A DNA stretch of 64,000 bases, from positions 28,220 through 92,219 of the forward strand of contig JAHRVB010000051.1 of the NCBI GenBank assembly GCA_019090895.1, given 5' to 3'. The notes under the pieces were generated by a model. That model was not told the DNA's origin and did no database searches. It saw only the letters and a program-made list of their open reading frames with translations. The position numbers and the translations under genes were made by a program. This DNA comes from Kangiellaceae bacterium. Lineage in GTDB: Bacteria > Pseudomonadota > Gammaproteobacteria > Enterobacterales > Kangiellaceae. Below, one piece after another: positions 39,277-50,000 of the stretch (positions within the stretch are counted from its first letter, which is position 1; each line of letters starts with the position of its first letter).

Positions 39277-40572
39277 CTACAACTTTGCCGCGTTGGCCTT
39301 TTGAGTCTTAGTATAACTAAGATACTGTCTCGCTCTTTGTTTCCATCTTTTGTATTTAAGAGCTTCTCCAAAAGAAGCTATCGACCGATTGAATTGCTTC
39401 ATCTCTAAGTAAGCAACACCCTTTCTAAAGTGTACTTTACCTACATCTTCTAATTTCCCTTTCTTCAATGCCTTGTCAAAAACTTGAATAGCTTGCTTAT
39501 ACTTATATGCATCAGAAAGCAATTCAGCTTGTTTCACATCGTTTAATCCTGTATCGGATTTAGCAGCGGATCTACTATAAGCATAAATAGCTTTATTCAA
39601 TTCGCTTGCCACGTGAAAGTTTGATGCGATGTTTGTCCAATTCTTCTCAGTATCTTCAACTACACCTTTATCGATCCCTTCCTGAAGAACTACAGCCGTA
39701 CGGTAAGGTATATCACTAAAGGCAAATATTGATGATAACTGTTTATAATCAGTTTCAGTTTCCATGTAACCCAACACATAAAACATTTCCATTACGGCTA
39801 ATGCATCATCAATTTTATCTTCATTCATGTAAATTGACGACAGATTTCTCCAAAAGCGTTTTTCCGTTGGGAAATCCAATATTAGTTGTTTAAGAATTTC
39901 GATCGTGCCATCGTAGTCTTTGAACTCGAAATGCGCATTAAGCATAATACCAAAAGCGTTCTTGCTCGGTTTTTTAGCGATCTTAGCAGCCCAATAAGCA
40001 GGACAAACAGATTCACGGATTTTACCCATATCAGTAAGGATAGCAGCGTATAAAGTGTACACAACTTCACTATCCGTATTCGAATTTTTCATCCACCGTT
40101 CTAAATATTCAAGCGATTTTGGTTTTAAATCGTTGCTATATAACATCGAAGCAACATTTTGAGTTAAATCTTGTATTTCCTTGTGTGGAAGAAAACCTTT
40201 CCCCAAATCAAGCGCTTTACTAAAATACTCAGTCGCTTCGATTGATTTGCTTTGTTGTGCATAGGCCAACCCAATATATTTTGCAACCGTCGCTTTCACG
40301 TATTGGTCACTAGTGGATTCCAACAATTGCTTGAACAAAATAACAGCTTCGTCGTAGTTTTCTTCCGCAAGCTTTTCTAAGGCCCTTGAAATTCTCTTAT
40401 GAGAACGTTCGCTTAACCCGCGGATAGGAACCTTGGGAATCACCAACTTTTTGTTGATTAAAGGCTTACAGTTTTTAGTCAACTTAGTAATCGGCACATT
40501 GTTTGCTGCCCCAGCTGACAAAATACCTGTAAGTGCTAGAACCGGAACACACAATAAAAGTCTTTTCTTCAT
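39277..40572 (-). CDS. TPR-repeat periplasmic protein of TonB2-type operon
   Basis: Signal-peptide start MKKRLLLCVPVLALTGILSAGAANN at 40572 preferred over the ORF-track start at 40746, which overlaps tonB; TPR-like helices (KVHFRKGVAYLEMKQFNRSIASFGEALKYKRWKQRARQYLSY). Confidence 0.85.
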   Translation of the reverse strand: MKKRLLLCVPVLALTGILSAGAANNVPITKLTKNCKPLINKKLVIPKVPIRGLSERSHKRISRALEKLAEENYDEAVILFKQLLESTSDQYVKATVAKYIGLAYAQQSKSIEATEYFSKALDLGKGFLPHKEIQDLTQNVASMLYSNDLKPKSLEYLERWMKNSNTDSEVVYTLYAAILTDMGKIRESVCPAYWAAKIAKKPSKNAFGIMLNAHFEFKDYDGTIEILKQLILDFPTEKRFWRNLSSIYMNEDKIDDALAVMEMFYVLGYMETETDYKQLSSIFAFSDIPYRTAVVLQEGIDKGVVEDTEKNWTNIASNFHVASELNKAIYAYSRSAAKSDTGLNDVKQAELLSDAYKYKQAIQVFDKALKKGKLEDVGKVHFRKGVAYLEMKQFNRSIASFGEALKYKRWKQRARQYLSYTKTQKANAAKL

Positions 40573-40600
40573 ATTACTATTCTCTTCCAATTCTGAATTG

Positions 40601-41224
40601 TTATTCTTTCGCCAAGTTAAACTGCATCGTGTACACCATATTGTGCTGCTCAACAGCTTTTCCGTCGACAACTCTCGGCTTAAACTTCCACTTATAAATT
40701 GCTCGGCGAGCATCACGTTCGAAAACACGTCTAGGCTGTGCATCAATCAGCTCTACATTTAAAGGTGTTCCGTCGGGAGAAATTGTAAACTTAAATTTAA
40801 CCCAGCCTTCAATCCCTTCCATTGCTGCCTTCCTTGGATAACGTGGATTGATAATAACCATCGGAATCGCTTCGCCGTCGCCTAGGTTACCACCACCTGG
40901 AGGCCCAAGGTACAAACCACTTCCAGCAATAGAAACATCGATTTCACCTAAGTTTAGATTCATACTTTGAATCTTAGGCTTTTCAACTTTCGCTACTCTT
41001 TGAGTTTTAGGCGGCGGTGGATTTTTAGGCGGCTCAGGTTTCTTGGGAAGTCTTCGTTCACGTAAATTGATATCATCGTCAGGCTCAACCATACTGATTT
41101 GTACTGTTACAGTTTTCTCTTCACCTGGGGGTCTAACATCAGCTTTGATCAAATAGGCCATTAAAACGAATAGCCCAAAAGTGACAGCTCCTCCGATACC
41201 TAATCCAATTAAAATTCTTTGCAT
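40601..41224 (-). CDS. tonB: TonB family energy transducer
   Basis: N-terminal TM, proline-rich KPEPPKNPPPPKTQRV, C-terminal TonB domain (NPRYPRKAAMEGIEGWVKFKFTISPDGTPLNVELIDAQPRRVFERDARRAIYKWKFKP). Confidence 0.93.
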   Translation of the reverse strand: MQRILIGLGIGGAVTFGLFVLMAYLIKADVRPPGEEKTVTVQISMVEPDDDINLRERRLPKKPEPPKNPPPPKTQRVAKVEKPKIQSMNLNLGEIDVSIAGSGLYLGPPGGGNLGDGEAIPMVIINPRYPRKAAMEGIEGWVKFKFTISPDGTPLNVELIDAQPRRVFERDARRAIYKWKFKPRVVDGKAVEQHNMVYTMQFNLAKE

Positions 41225-41225
41225 T

Positions 41226-41627
41226 TTATAAGTCCGCCGCTACAGATATATTTTTAACTCCAGCCGCTTTGGCTGCGTCAAGTACTTTAATTAGGACACC
41301 GGCATCCGCTCGATTATCCGCCTGAACAACCACTGTACTCTCTGGATTCTCGAGTAACATCTCCTCGAGACCGGCTTTCACCGCATCTTTATCTACTTTA
41401 TTTTTTAACATGTAAATATCACCATTAAGGTCGATACCTACGAATATGTTAGCTTTCGGTTTTTTCTGTGCCGTTTCCGCGGTAGGTTTTTCGATGGTTA
41501 TTCCCGATTCCTTCACGAAAGAAGCTGTCACTATAAAGAAAATCAACATGATGAAAACGATATCAAGCATCGGAGTCATGTCAATTTGTGCTTCATCCTG
41601 CTGCGGCTTACGTTTTTTAGTTGCCAT
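41226..41627 (-). CDS. exbD: ExbD/TolR biopolymer transport protein
   Basis: MATKKRKPQQDEAQIDMTPMLDIVFIMLIFFIVTASFVKE; start at 41627 preferred. Confidence 0.93.
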   Translation of the reverse strand: MATKKRKPQQDEAQIDMTPMLDIVFIMLIFFIVTASFVKESGITIEKPTAETAQKKPKANIFVGIDLNGDIYMLKNKVDKDAVKAGLEEMLLENPESTVVVQADNRADAGVLIKVLDAAKAAGVKNISVAADL

Positions 41628-41810
41628 AATTATACGGTCCCGATAATTTTTTATATTCTTAAATATTAAGGGCTGTGACCCAATATTGCTTCTACACTCC
41701 CTCGCCAAAATGCGATGAAGTGAGAAGAACTAACTAAGCAGTTTACTGTTCCGATAATATAGACTAGTACAATAAACTACTTGGTAAATAAAAGGTCCAA
41801 CTTTAAGATT

Positions 41811-42335
41811 TTAATGATGTGGCATATGATCGGCTAGCTCTTGCGCTCTAACATTGGCGGAGTATTCCAACCTTGCACTGATAAATAAACCAGACAAAGC
41901 AGCAACCATACCAGCCATTGTAGGAACAGTCGCTTGAGATATTCCAGCAGCCAACAAACGTGCACTTCCAGTTCCAGCGAGAGCCATTAATTCAAAAACT
42001 CCCACCATTCCAGTCACAGTGCCCAACAAACCGATCATTGGACAAATGGTTACGATAGTCTTTATTACTAACAAACCTGAGTTCAACTTTTCAGTCATTT
42101 GGGAAATCCAAGCTTGCCTGATTCTGTGAGCTCTCCACGATGTTGTATCATCACGTGCATCCCATTGCGCGATCATCAATCGCGCTTGTTTAGGATAAGT
42201 TTGCGAAAAATACCACAACCTTTCTATTATAAGAGTCCACATTGCAATCAGAGCAGCTGCGATAAACCAAAGAACATCACCACCGGTATCTATAAATTTA
42301 GATACTGTCGCCATAAGTTCTTGAAGGAATAGCAT
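41811..42335 (-). CDS. exbB: ExbB/TolQ/MotA proton channel protein
   Basis: CPMIGLLGTVTGMVGVFELMALAGTGSARLLAAGISQATVPTMAGMVAALSGLF. Confidence 0.93.
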   Translation of the reverse strand: MLFLQELMATVSKFIDTGGDVLWFIAAALIAMWTLIIERLWYFSQTYPKQARLMIAQWDARDDTTSWRAHRIRQAWISQMTEKLNSGLLVIKTIVTICPMIGLLGTVTGMVGVFELMALAGTGSARLLAAGISQATVPTMAGMVAALSGLFISARLEYSANVRAQELADHMPHH

Positions 42336-42338
42336 GAA

Positions 42339-43730
42339 TTATGCTCCTGTCTCTTCTTCGTGCTGTGCGATTAAACCGGTGCTTTGCTCTTCAAGCATAT
42401 GGTTCAATCCTTTAGCAATACCTGATACTACGCTGTGAAGTAGTATTAACGGAAGAGCTGCAACAATACCAAGTACCGTTGTAATCAACGCTGACGAGAT
42501 ACCACCAGCCATTACTTTCGGGTCACCTGCACCGTAAAGTGTAATACTTTGGAACGTTTCGATCATACCGGTAACCGTACCAAGCAGACCCATTAAAGGA
42601 GCAACTGCAGCAAATACCTTAATAATTGTGATACCACGTTCTATTCGAGGAGTTTCTTTAAGCACAGCTTCATCTAATTTAAGTTCAAGATTTTCTGTAT
42701 CATCATCTTTATTCGCTAAATAAACAGCCATAATACGTCCTAACGGGTTATTTCCAGGAGTGCTTGATTTAGCTTGAGCTCTCATTTTTCCGCGTAACGT
42801 AATCAAAGTGAACAATCTCTCAATAACGATTAGAAGACCAATACCAAGAACAACAAAAATAGCAAATCCAACGGGTCCCGCATATTTTTCAACACGCTCA
42901 GGCCAAGATTCACGAGCAACTTCAATCGTTAATATACTTCCTCTAGACGGGTCAATTGCCAATCTCTCAACGCCATTAGTAGCTTCTTGGTATGGGTCAA
43001 TCGTATCTACGAAATCGCCCTTTGGCTGACTTAAAAGTTGATTAATGTCTTGCTCTTCAGCGTTGAATACCAAGTATTCACCATTAGATACCAAGTTAAA
43101 ACCACCGATTCGGTCAATAGTTCGCTCTTCTTTACGACCATCTCGATTCACAATCTCAGTAGTGAATTTAACGACTTTTGATTGCTCAGTCATTTCGGTT
43201 TGTATTTCAACCCATAAACGTCGAATTTCTGGAATCTCAGGAAAAACTGTTGCTTGAGCGAGAGTTTCTAGGAATTCGTGACGACCTGGATATTGGGCAG
43301 TAATAACAGAACGTCTAAATCTTGCAGCCGAGTCACCTGCGACTTGACGTACAACACCTATCATCTCTCCTAGTGAACCAGCCTTAAGAAGCTTAGCTTC
43401 TTCTAGTTCCGCTAACTTTTTGTCATTAACTTCGTATTGTGCTTTAAGACGGGCAGTACGGTCTTCTTCTCTTTTCTGCTCAGCTTTAGCCGCGTTTAAA
43501 AGTGATCGTTGTTTGTTACGGTCTGCGCGAAAAGCGGCTACTCTTTTTGCATTATCTCTTGACTGGCTAATTTTGTCGTCTTTTACTAACTGCAGTAATT
43601 CTGCAAGTGTGTCGACAGCAGGTGTAGCAACAACCCCAGTGTCTTTTTTCGGTTTAGCAGCTTCTGCGGCAATAATGCCAGTCGATGCCGCAACAAGAAT
43701 CAATGCTGCGAATATATTTTTAATAGTCAT
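42339..43730 (-). CDS. MotA/TolQ/ExbB protein with long periplasmic N-terminal region (TtpC-like)
   Basis: Signal peptide, coiled-coil-like N-terminus, C-terminal MotA/ExbB domain (APLMGLLGTVTGMIETFQSITLYGAGDPKVMAGGISSALITTVLGIVAALPLILLH). Confidence 0.9.
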   Translation of the reverse strand: MTIKNIFAALILVAASTGIIAAEAAKPKKDTGVVATPAVDTLAELLQLVKDDKISQSRDNAKRVAAFRADRNKQRSLLNAAKAEQKREEDRTARLKAQYEVNDKKLAELEEAKLLKAGSLGEMIGVVRQVAGDSAARFRRSVITAQYPGRHEFLETLAQATVFPEIPEIRRLWVEIQTEMTEQSKVVKFTTEIVNRDGRKEERTIDRIGGFNLVSNGEYLVFNAEEQDINQLLSQPKGDFVDTIDPYQEATNGVERLAIDPSRGSILTIEVARESWPERVEKYAGPVGFAIFVVLGIGLLIVIERLFTLITLRGKMRAQAKSSTPGNNPLGRIMAVYLANKDDDTENLELKLDEAVLKETPRIERGITIIKVFAAVAPLMGLLGTVTGMIETFQSITLYGAGDPKVMAGGISSALITTVLGIVAALPLILLHSVVSGIAKGLNHMLEEQSTGLIAQHEEETGA

Positions 43731-44515
43731 TATTCAGCCCTCTTCGCTGCAGGGATTGGTAGGTCGATTAAGTTCAAAGTTGCTTGTTTGTTTGCCATTT
43801 TGATACCTTGTTCGATACTTCTAATATAAGAGCTATCTAGTGGTTCAAAACGCTTCTCTGCGATATTCCAAAATCCAGCAGACTGCCCATCTAAGGTCAA
43901 ATAAACCAGTGCTACGCGTCCGACTTGTAGGAACTCAACTTGTATTTCTTCGGAGTTATTTAAGATCTTACCTTGGTAGGCGTCGATACTTTCGCCGTAC
44001 CCAATTTCAGCTTGAAACGCTTCTAAGATTTTACGATATTTCTCAGAGTTAGGAATATCAGCTCTGATCATATAGTTCTTCAGTTTTTCGATTCGCTCAG
44101 CTCGTTTTTCTTTCTTGAACGGGATATCAATCTGAACAAAAGCATCGATTGAAGCGATCATCTCATTCATAAGTGGGATAGCACCACGTTCTGTTGCATC
44201 AATCGTCGCCATTTCACCTTCTATTGTTGCCATTTCAGTTTCTTGTGACTTTAATAGAATTTCAAGTTGATTGTTATAGATGCGCAAGCTATCAATGAGT
44301 TGCAAAGTCGTTTTGTAATCAGCATTTAAATCAACGGCTTGCTCGGCAAATCGGTCGACCTTTTTCTGAGCTGCTTTGGTGTCCTTATTGATCTGCTTCT
44401 CGATTTTCACAGATTGATCGTAAGGTTCAGCTGCAAAAGCATTCCCTGCCATGAATAGAGTGGTCAGTGCAAACACTGATGCTCTAAATAGGTTATTTTT
44501 GTTGCTACTATGCAT
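43730..44515 (-). CDS. DUF3450 family protein
   Basis: Signal peptide; KKVDRFAEQAVDLNADYKTTLQLIDSLRIYNNQLEILLKSQ coiled coil; GRVALVYLTLDGQSAGFWN; first gene of TonB2-type operon. Confidence 0.88.
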   Translation of the reverse strand: MHSSNKNNLFRASVFALTTLFMAGNAFAAEPYDQSVKIEKQINKDTKAAQKKVDRFAEQAVDLNADYKTTLQLIDSLRIYNNQLEILLKSQETEMATIEGEMATIDATERGAIPLMNEMIASIDAFVQIDIPFKKEKRAERIEKLKNYMIRADIPNSEKYRKILEAFQAEIGYGESIDAYQGKILNNSEEIQVEFLQVGRVALVYLTLDGQSAGFWNIAEKRFEPLDSSYIRSIEQGIKMANKQATLNLIDLPIPAAKRAE

Positions 44516-44989
44516 GTGGCTTCCTAATCGTTTTTATTTAGGGTTGAAATGAATTTGATTTGTTCGACAACTGCCCTAGTATTCACGGCCTTTTAAGGCG
44601 CTATCAATATTACGTCTTGTACAGTTATGCTTATATTAATGGTGTTAAAACGTTACTTTATTATTATACAAGTGGTCGAATCTTTTACTTACAATGTGCA
44701 ACATGATACTTACATCCGCACAATGCACCGACTATAAACAGAAAATTTATACGAGTCAACGTATCTAGTAAAACAATAAACAGATTTGGCACCTATATCC
44801 ATCGAGTTCGCTTAGAATCTGCTATTCCATGGAAAATAGAGCCCATAGTAGTGCCCTAACCAACTTACTACGACTCTCCACCTGAGAGCCTTCACTACAA
44901 GTGTAACACGTATTCTACAAGTTGACTAACCATCTAATGATTCCCAAGGTTTCAATCGATTCTAAAAGTAGGATTTCACTCTATTAACG

Positions 44990-46922
44990 CTAAAGATGTT
45001 TACTCAAAAATTCTAATGTTCTGTGGTAAAAATCTATTCTATTATTCTCATTACTAAAGCCGTGTCCTTCGGACCGTTTAAATAACCACTCGAAGGGCAT
45101 ATTCCGATTCTCAAGTGCCTCTTTCAATAAATAGGCTTGTTCTGGAGGAGCTCTTCTATCTTTGCCACTGTGAACAATAAACACAGGTATTTTCAATTTA
45201 CGATATAAGTCAGTGGTGATTCTGCTTTTAACTTAGATTCATCTGCTCCATAAACCTCAGCGGCTTCAACTGAAACGGATCCTTTTTTAGAATAGTCAGC
45301 GGTTTTTTCTTGTTTTACTGCATCATATACACCCGCAGCCGTAACACTACACTTGAATAATTCTGGTTCAACCAGTGGCGCCATTACCGCAAAGTAACCT
45401 CCAAAACTCCATCCCATGATACAAACGTTGGCATCGCTAGTATCCGGTTGAGCGAGAGCCCATTTCGCTCCATCGATGATGTCGTGTTGTGTTAAGGTAC
45501 TACGCTTTTTATACTCAATTTCTTTGTAGTCGAGTCCATAACCTCCGGATCCCCTGTAATTAACTTGAAGTACCGCGTAACCATTATTAGCCAACATTTG
45601 GAAGTATTTTCAAACCACCAATGATCTCTTGGTCCGTAAGGCCCGCCGTGAACTTTGGTTACTAGGGGAGCCTTTTGAATATTTTTGGGTAACGTTAGGT
45701 AGCCGTAAATTGTCGTTCCGCCTCGAGAAGTGAACTAAATAGGCTTTCTCTTGGACATCTTATTGGGGTCAATCCAAGCTTTTCTGCTTAACAAATAACT
45801 AGCTGAATTAGTTTCATTATCGAACAGATAAAAATCTCCCGGATTTTTATCACTCATCATCAATACAACTAACTCTTTTCCATCAGCCGTCTGTGAGGTT
45901 ATTGTTACATCGCTCCCAAGAAATGTTTGCGCCAATTTCTTATGTGTTTTAGCAAAAGGGGCATCAGGTTCAAAGTAATGATTTTCAATTAATCCAGGCA
46001 TAACCTGCAATCCGACGGTTGAAGAATTCACATAAGGAGGTTTAATAAAGCTGAGTATATCCGCTTGGTTACGAACAAATCGTTTGCGCATACTCTTTTT
46101 TTGAATATTGTATTCGAATAACGCCTGGGTCTTTCTACCTAGAGAAGTTGTAACATAAAGTATTGTTTCATCGTGGTTAAGTGATGCGGGATCGAAGTTT
46201 ATCAATGGATTATCTTTTTCAATTTCAGTTCATATCTTATTTTCATAATAAAACTCTTTCTAGACACCACGAGCATCACGTCCACTTTCGATAAATGGCA
46301 GCCCTTGTTTTGTTAGCACTATATCCATTAACCCGAAAGGTGTTTTGCTTATCAATCGTTTTTTTGAATTATTAATATTAAGTTTCAATAGTCGAACTGG
46401 TGAATCTACTTTTTGTTCGAAGCTTCGAGCTTCTAAGACAATATGCTCTGGGTCATCTGGCAATAAATGAAGAATTCGGCCCCAGGCCCTCTCAGAACCT
46501 TGACTACGATTAAGCCTTGTTCCTTTCGTATTTTTACCACCAAAAATAATACTTTTCCAAGAGCCGTCAATATTTCCGGCGAATATTTGTCCCATAGTTG
46601 TGGGTGCCTCTCTATATTCCCTTCTAATATATCTGGTAAATACAAGTCTATAGTTATTGGCCCAATAATATTGATCCATATGTTCATCTTTTAGAAAACG
46701 GAACGCGTGAATACTTTTCATCGATGCGCGATTAATAACGACAAGCATTGTTTGATCACCGTAAGGTACTTCAGCGGCGTAGTGTTTTCCGTCCGGTGAG
46801 AGTTTGATACTTTTGTACTGTGTTTCTTTAGAAAAATTTTCGAGTGGCTCAGGAACCGAAATTATTGGGAGGGCAAGTGTAATTAAAATACAACCAAAAA
46901 TTAGAGTTGTTAGATAACGCAT
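44990..46922 (-). pseudogene. S9-family prolyl oligopeptidase, disrupted
   Basis: Four collinear ORF fragments make one S9 peptidase. In-frame stops at 46260-46262 (TAG), 46230-46232 (TGA) and 45735-45737 (TAG); frame breaks near 45600 and 45200. Catalytic fragments include GWSFGGYFAVMAPL and HSGKDRRAPPEQA. Confidence 0.9.
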
Positions 46923-47020
46923 TATTGATTGCTTTCATTAGTGTTAATTACCGATTCTTTTTTAAACGTTTAGCAACTAGTGCTCCTACCTATTGTCATT
47001 TACATTAAAATTTAAAGGCA

Positions 47021-47055
47021 AAAAAAAAGGCCGTATAAAACTATACAGCCTTTTT
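47021..47055 (-). terminator. Intrinsic terminator downstream of S8 peptidase
   Basis: AAAAAGGCCGTATA-aaac-TATACAGCCTTTTT, stem with one mismatch and a long T tract on the minus strand. Confidence 0.85.
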
Positions 47056-47072
47056 CTATTCTTCCGATATTA

Positions 47073-50000
47073 TTATTTAATATATCTTCTTCTAAAGAAC
47101 AAAGGGATACCTAACAATAAAATAAGAAGATTCAAACTACCGACACCTTCATTCGCTTCTTTACCAGTAATAGTTATGGTGACTTCATCGGACGATGTGA
47201 ATTCGCCGTCAGAGACTTCAACACTAAAGGTATAAGAACCGTTTGACGCATCACTCAAGTTAAAGAACGCATCGATCGCACCGCTGGCGTGTATTGTAAC
47301 TGGTACACCTGCAGTTTGAGTCCATACGTAAGACATAACATCTTCGTCAATGTCTAGAGTTGCACTGGCAGACAACCTTATCTGACTAGGCGCATCAGCT
47401 CGATCGTAAGTGATGTCATCTCCAGCGTTCGCAGTCGGGCCGACATTAACTAATTCAACAGGCGACGCCCTGAATAACATATCTTCAGTACCGACCATAT
47501 CTGATTCAATTGAAACCATTGGAGCGGCATCTTGACCAAGATAATCTGCAGTAGGAACCACACTGAAAGTTACTTCGTAGGCTAGCGGAGGTGCATTGTA
47601 GTTGTAACAAAGCTGAACACCAGGTTCTATCATAGAACTAGCATCGGTTCCGATAGTACCGTCCGCATTTTCAACACCTGCCGTACCATCGTCTAAATCG
47701 CCAATTTGAGATGAGGCATATGACACTACGAATTCATAATCGTCTTCCTGAAGAGAATTGAAGGCAAAGAGACCAAAACTTAACCGCTCTGAATCTTGTC
47801 CCCACCCTTGAACTTCATCGTAATCCAAGTAAGTAAATTCACCACCTGCTGCAGCTCTAATACCCCGAGTTACATCATCAACAATCTCCATATCTTTCCA
47901 TAAAAGCGCAATCATGTCATTTGGTTCTGCGAGATTAGGTAAAGATGTATTAGCCCAAGGAGCTCCTCCTGGTGTACCGGAGAATATAACAAACCCATCG
48001 TCTGTGAATGTCATTCCTTCTGTTCTATCGGAACCGTAAAATGGGAATATTCTATCGCCCCACAACGTCCATGCCGCAGTGTCACCAGAGACTCCAAGAG
48101 TACCAAACCCTAAACCTTCAAGGGATAAATATCCTCCAAATCCAGCGTTCGCGCATGAAGTACTAGTTGCACTACTATCTACTGTGTAAAGCGGTTTTAG
48201 TCCCGGCGCGCTAATGTTCCAAAAGAACCCTTCTCCCGTTGCTGGAGTCAATAGTATCGAAAGCTCTCCAGTGTCGGAAGCATTTGGACTTGCATAGTTT
48301 TGAACGACCGCACGCCATCTACCTTCGGCAGGTGATGCTACAGTCAGAATTTCATTAGTAGCTCCAGTTGCACCATTGAATCCAAGTTGATTCACGAAAT
48401 TAACACCGTCTGCCGCATACTCAATGAATAAATCATTGTCCGGAGAAGTTGCTTCTGAGATAGCAATATTCATACTTACAATTGCACTCGGAACGTCAAA
48501 TTCGAAAACATGTACGCCGTCGGTTATATCGTCCGTGTATGAACTGTTATCAGAGTCGGGTCCCATGTCAAAACTATCTTCAAAATTGACAGGTTCTGCA
48601 TTAGGGTTTTTGACTGTTAGATTACCTCCAGTCACAACCACTGAACCTTCAACCAATGACATGTTGCTAGGCATATCTATTGAAGCTGAATATTCGACAT
48701 CTTGATTATAAACGGTAGGAGTTAAAGAAATTGTGTAGTCAATTTGCTCACCACGTGCAACAGATGTCTGAATTGCTGAAGAAGAAACATCATCTACAAC
48801 TCTGTCCAAAGTAGCTCGAAAAGTACCCAGTTCGGTCGTACCAGCATTAACAGTAACATCTGCGTAGTAAGAGTCACCTGGAACCATTGCGATATTCCAA
48901 ACCAATTTAATATCAACTAAACCATCAGCAGCCAATGGTGCATCAACTGATAAACCGGCTACAGGATCTGTTTGCGGAGTAATACTGACCGTTAGATTTC
49001 CTGTGTCCAAAGCGCCAGGAGCACTCGCCAGATAATTTTGAACCACCACAAGATAGGCACCTTCAACAGGAGCATCTATAGTTGCAACTTCATTTGTTGC
49101 AAAACTAGCAACTTGGGCAACAACAGAGTTATACGTTCCATCACCATTTGTATCCATCAAAATATATAGATCGTTATCTTGAGAAGTTGAATCAGCAATA
49201 GCAGCCGTCAATGAAACAGAATTAGCCGGTACTACAAACGGGAAAGTAAAGACTTCTTCAAAATTATCAATAGGGTTGTGATCACTACTTGGGTCTTCAA
49301 GAATACTGAATTCGACAGTTTCATTAAAGCCCACTGCGTTTGCGTCATATAAACCGTCAATACTAAAATTCAAGTTATCTGTAGGAAGCGATTGAACACC
49401 AGAAACAGCCCAAGAACCGTCGTCACGACCTGCTACCATATTAATTTCATCTGGCACAGCTCCATTGTTGACCAAAGCATGAACAGGCAGATGAAGTTCA
49501 GGTTGACCAGACGCGTTTATTAAAACACTTTCATATACATTACTTCCGGTATTGTCGCCAGTTACGTCCAAAGTAAACGTAACGCTAGAACTCTCACCAA
49601 CAAGAAGTTCCAACGACGAAGGCTCCATTGTCAACGTTGTAGCACTTGAGGTCACTGTATAGGTACCATCTCTTACGGCTGTGAAAGTTCTTGTCCAAGA
49701 ACAAGAAGCCGCACAAGAAAAGTTTGCCATACTTGGAACATTTAGAGTCTTAGGGTCTCCGCCATCGGCAGGATTCGCTGACTCATAATTTAGTTGTGAT
49801 TCAGACATCACCAGTCCTGCATTGATAGCCATATCAACTTGGACTCTTCCCGCTCCCATGTCATAAGAGTCAGCAGCCGTTAAACCATCTTCCTTTAACA
49901 TAGAGTCAGTTGAAGTCATCATTAGAGCAGAACGTATCTGATCTGGGTTCCAACTCGGGTGTGCCTGCGTCATTAACGCCGCAGCTCCAGCCACATGTGG

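Noticed and set aside
40573-40746. N-terminal extension of the TPR ORF (MMHSLDVFSNVMLAEQ...)
   Set aside because: Overlaps tonB; a standard signal peptide begins at the internal ATG (40572)
41628-41708. N-terminal extension of ExbD
   Set aside because: MATKKRKPQQDEAQIDMTPMLDIVF is the typical ExbD start; the upstream part has no ExbD-like sequence
44990-46922. Programmed recoding (stop read-through, selenocysteine or frameshifting) in the S9 peptidase
   Set aside because: Three stops of two different types plus two frame breaks, and no reason for recoding; decay is simpler
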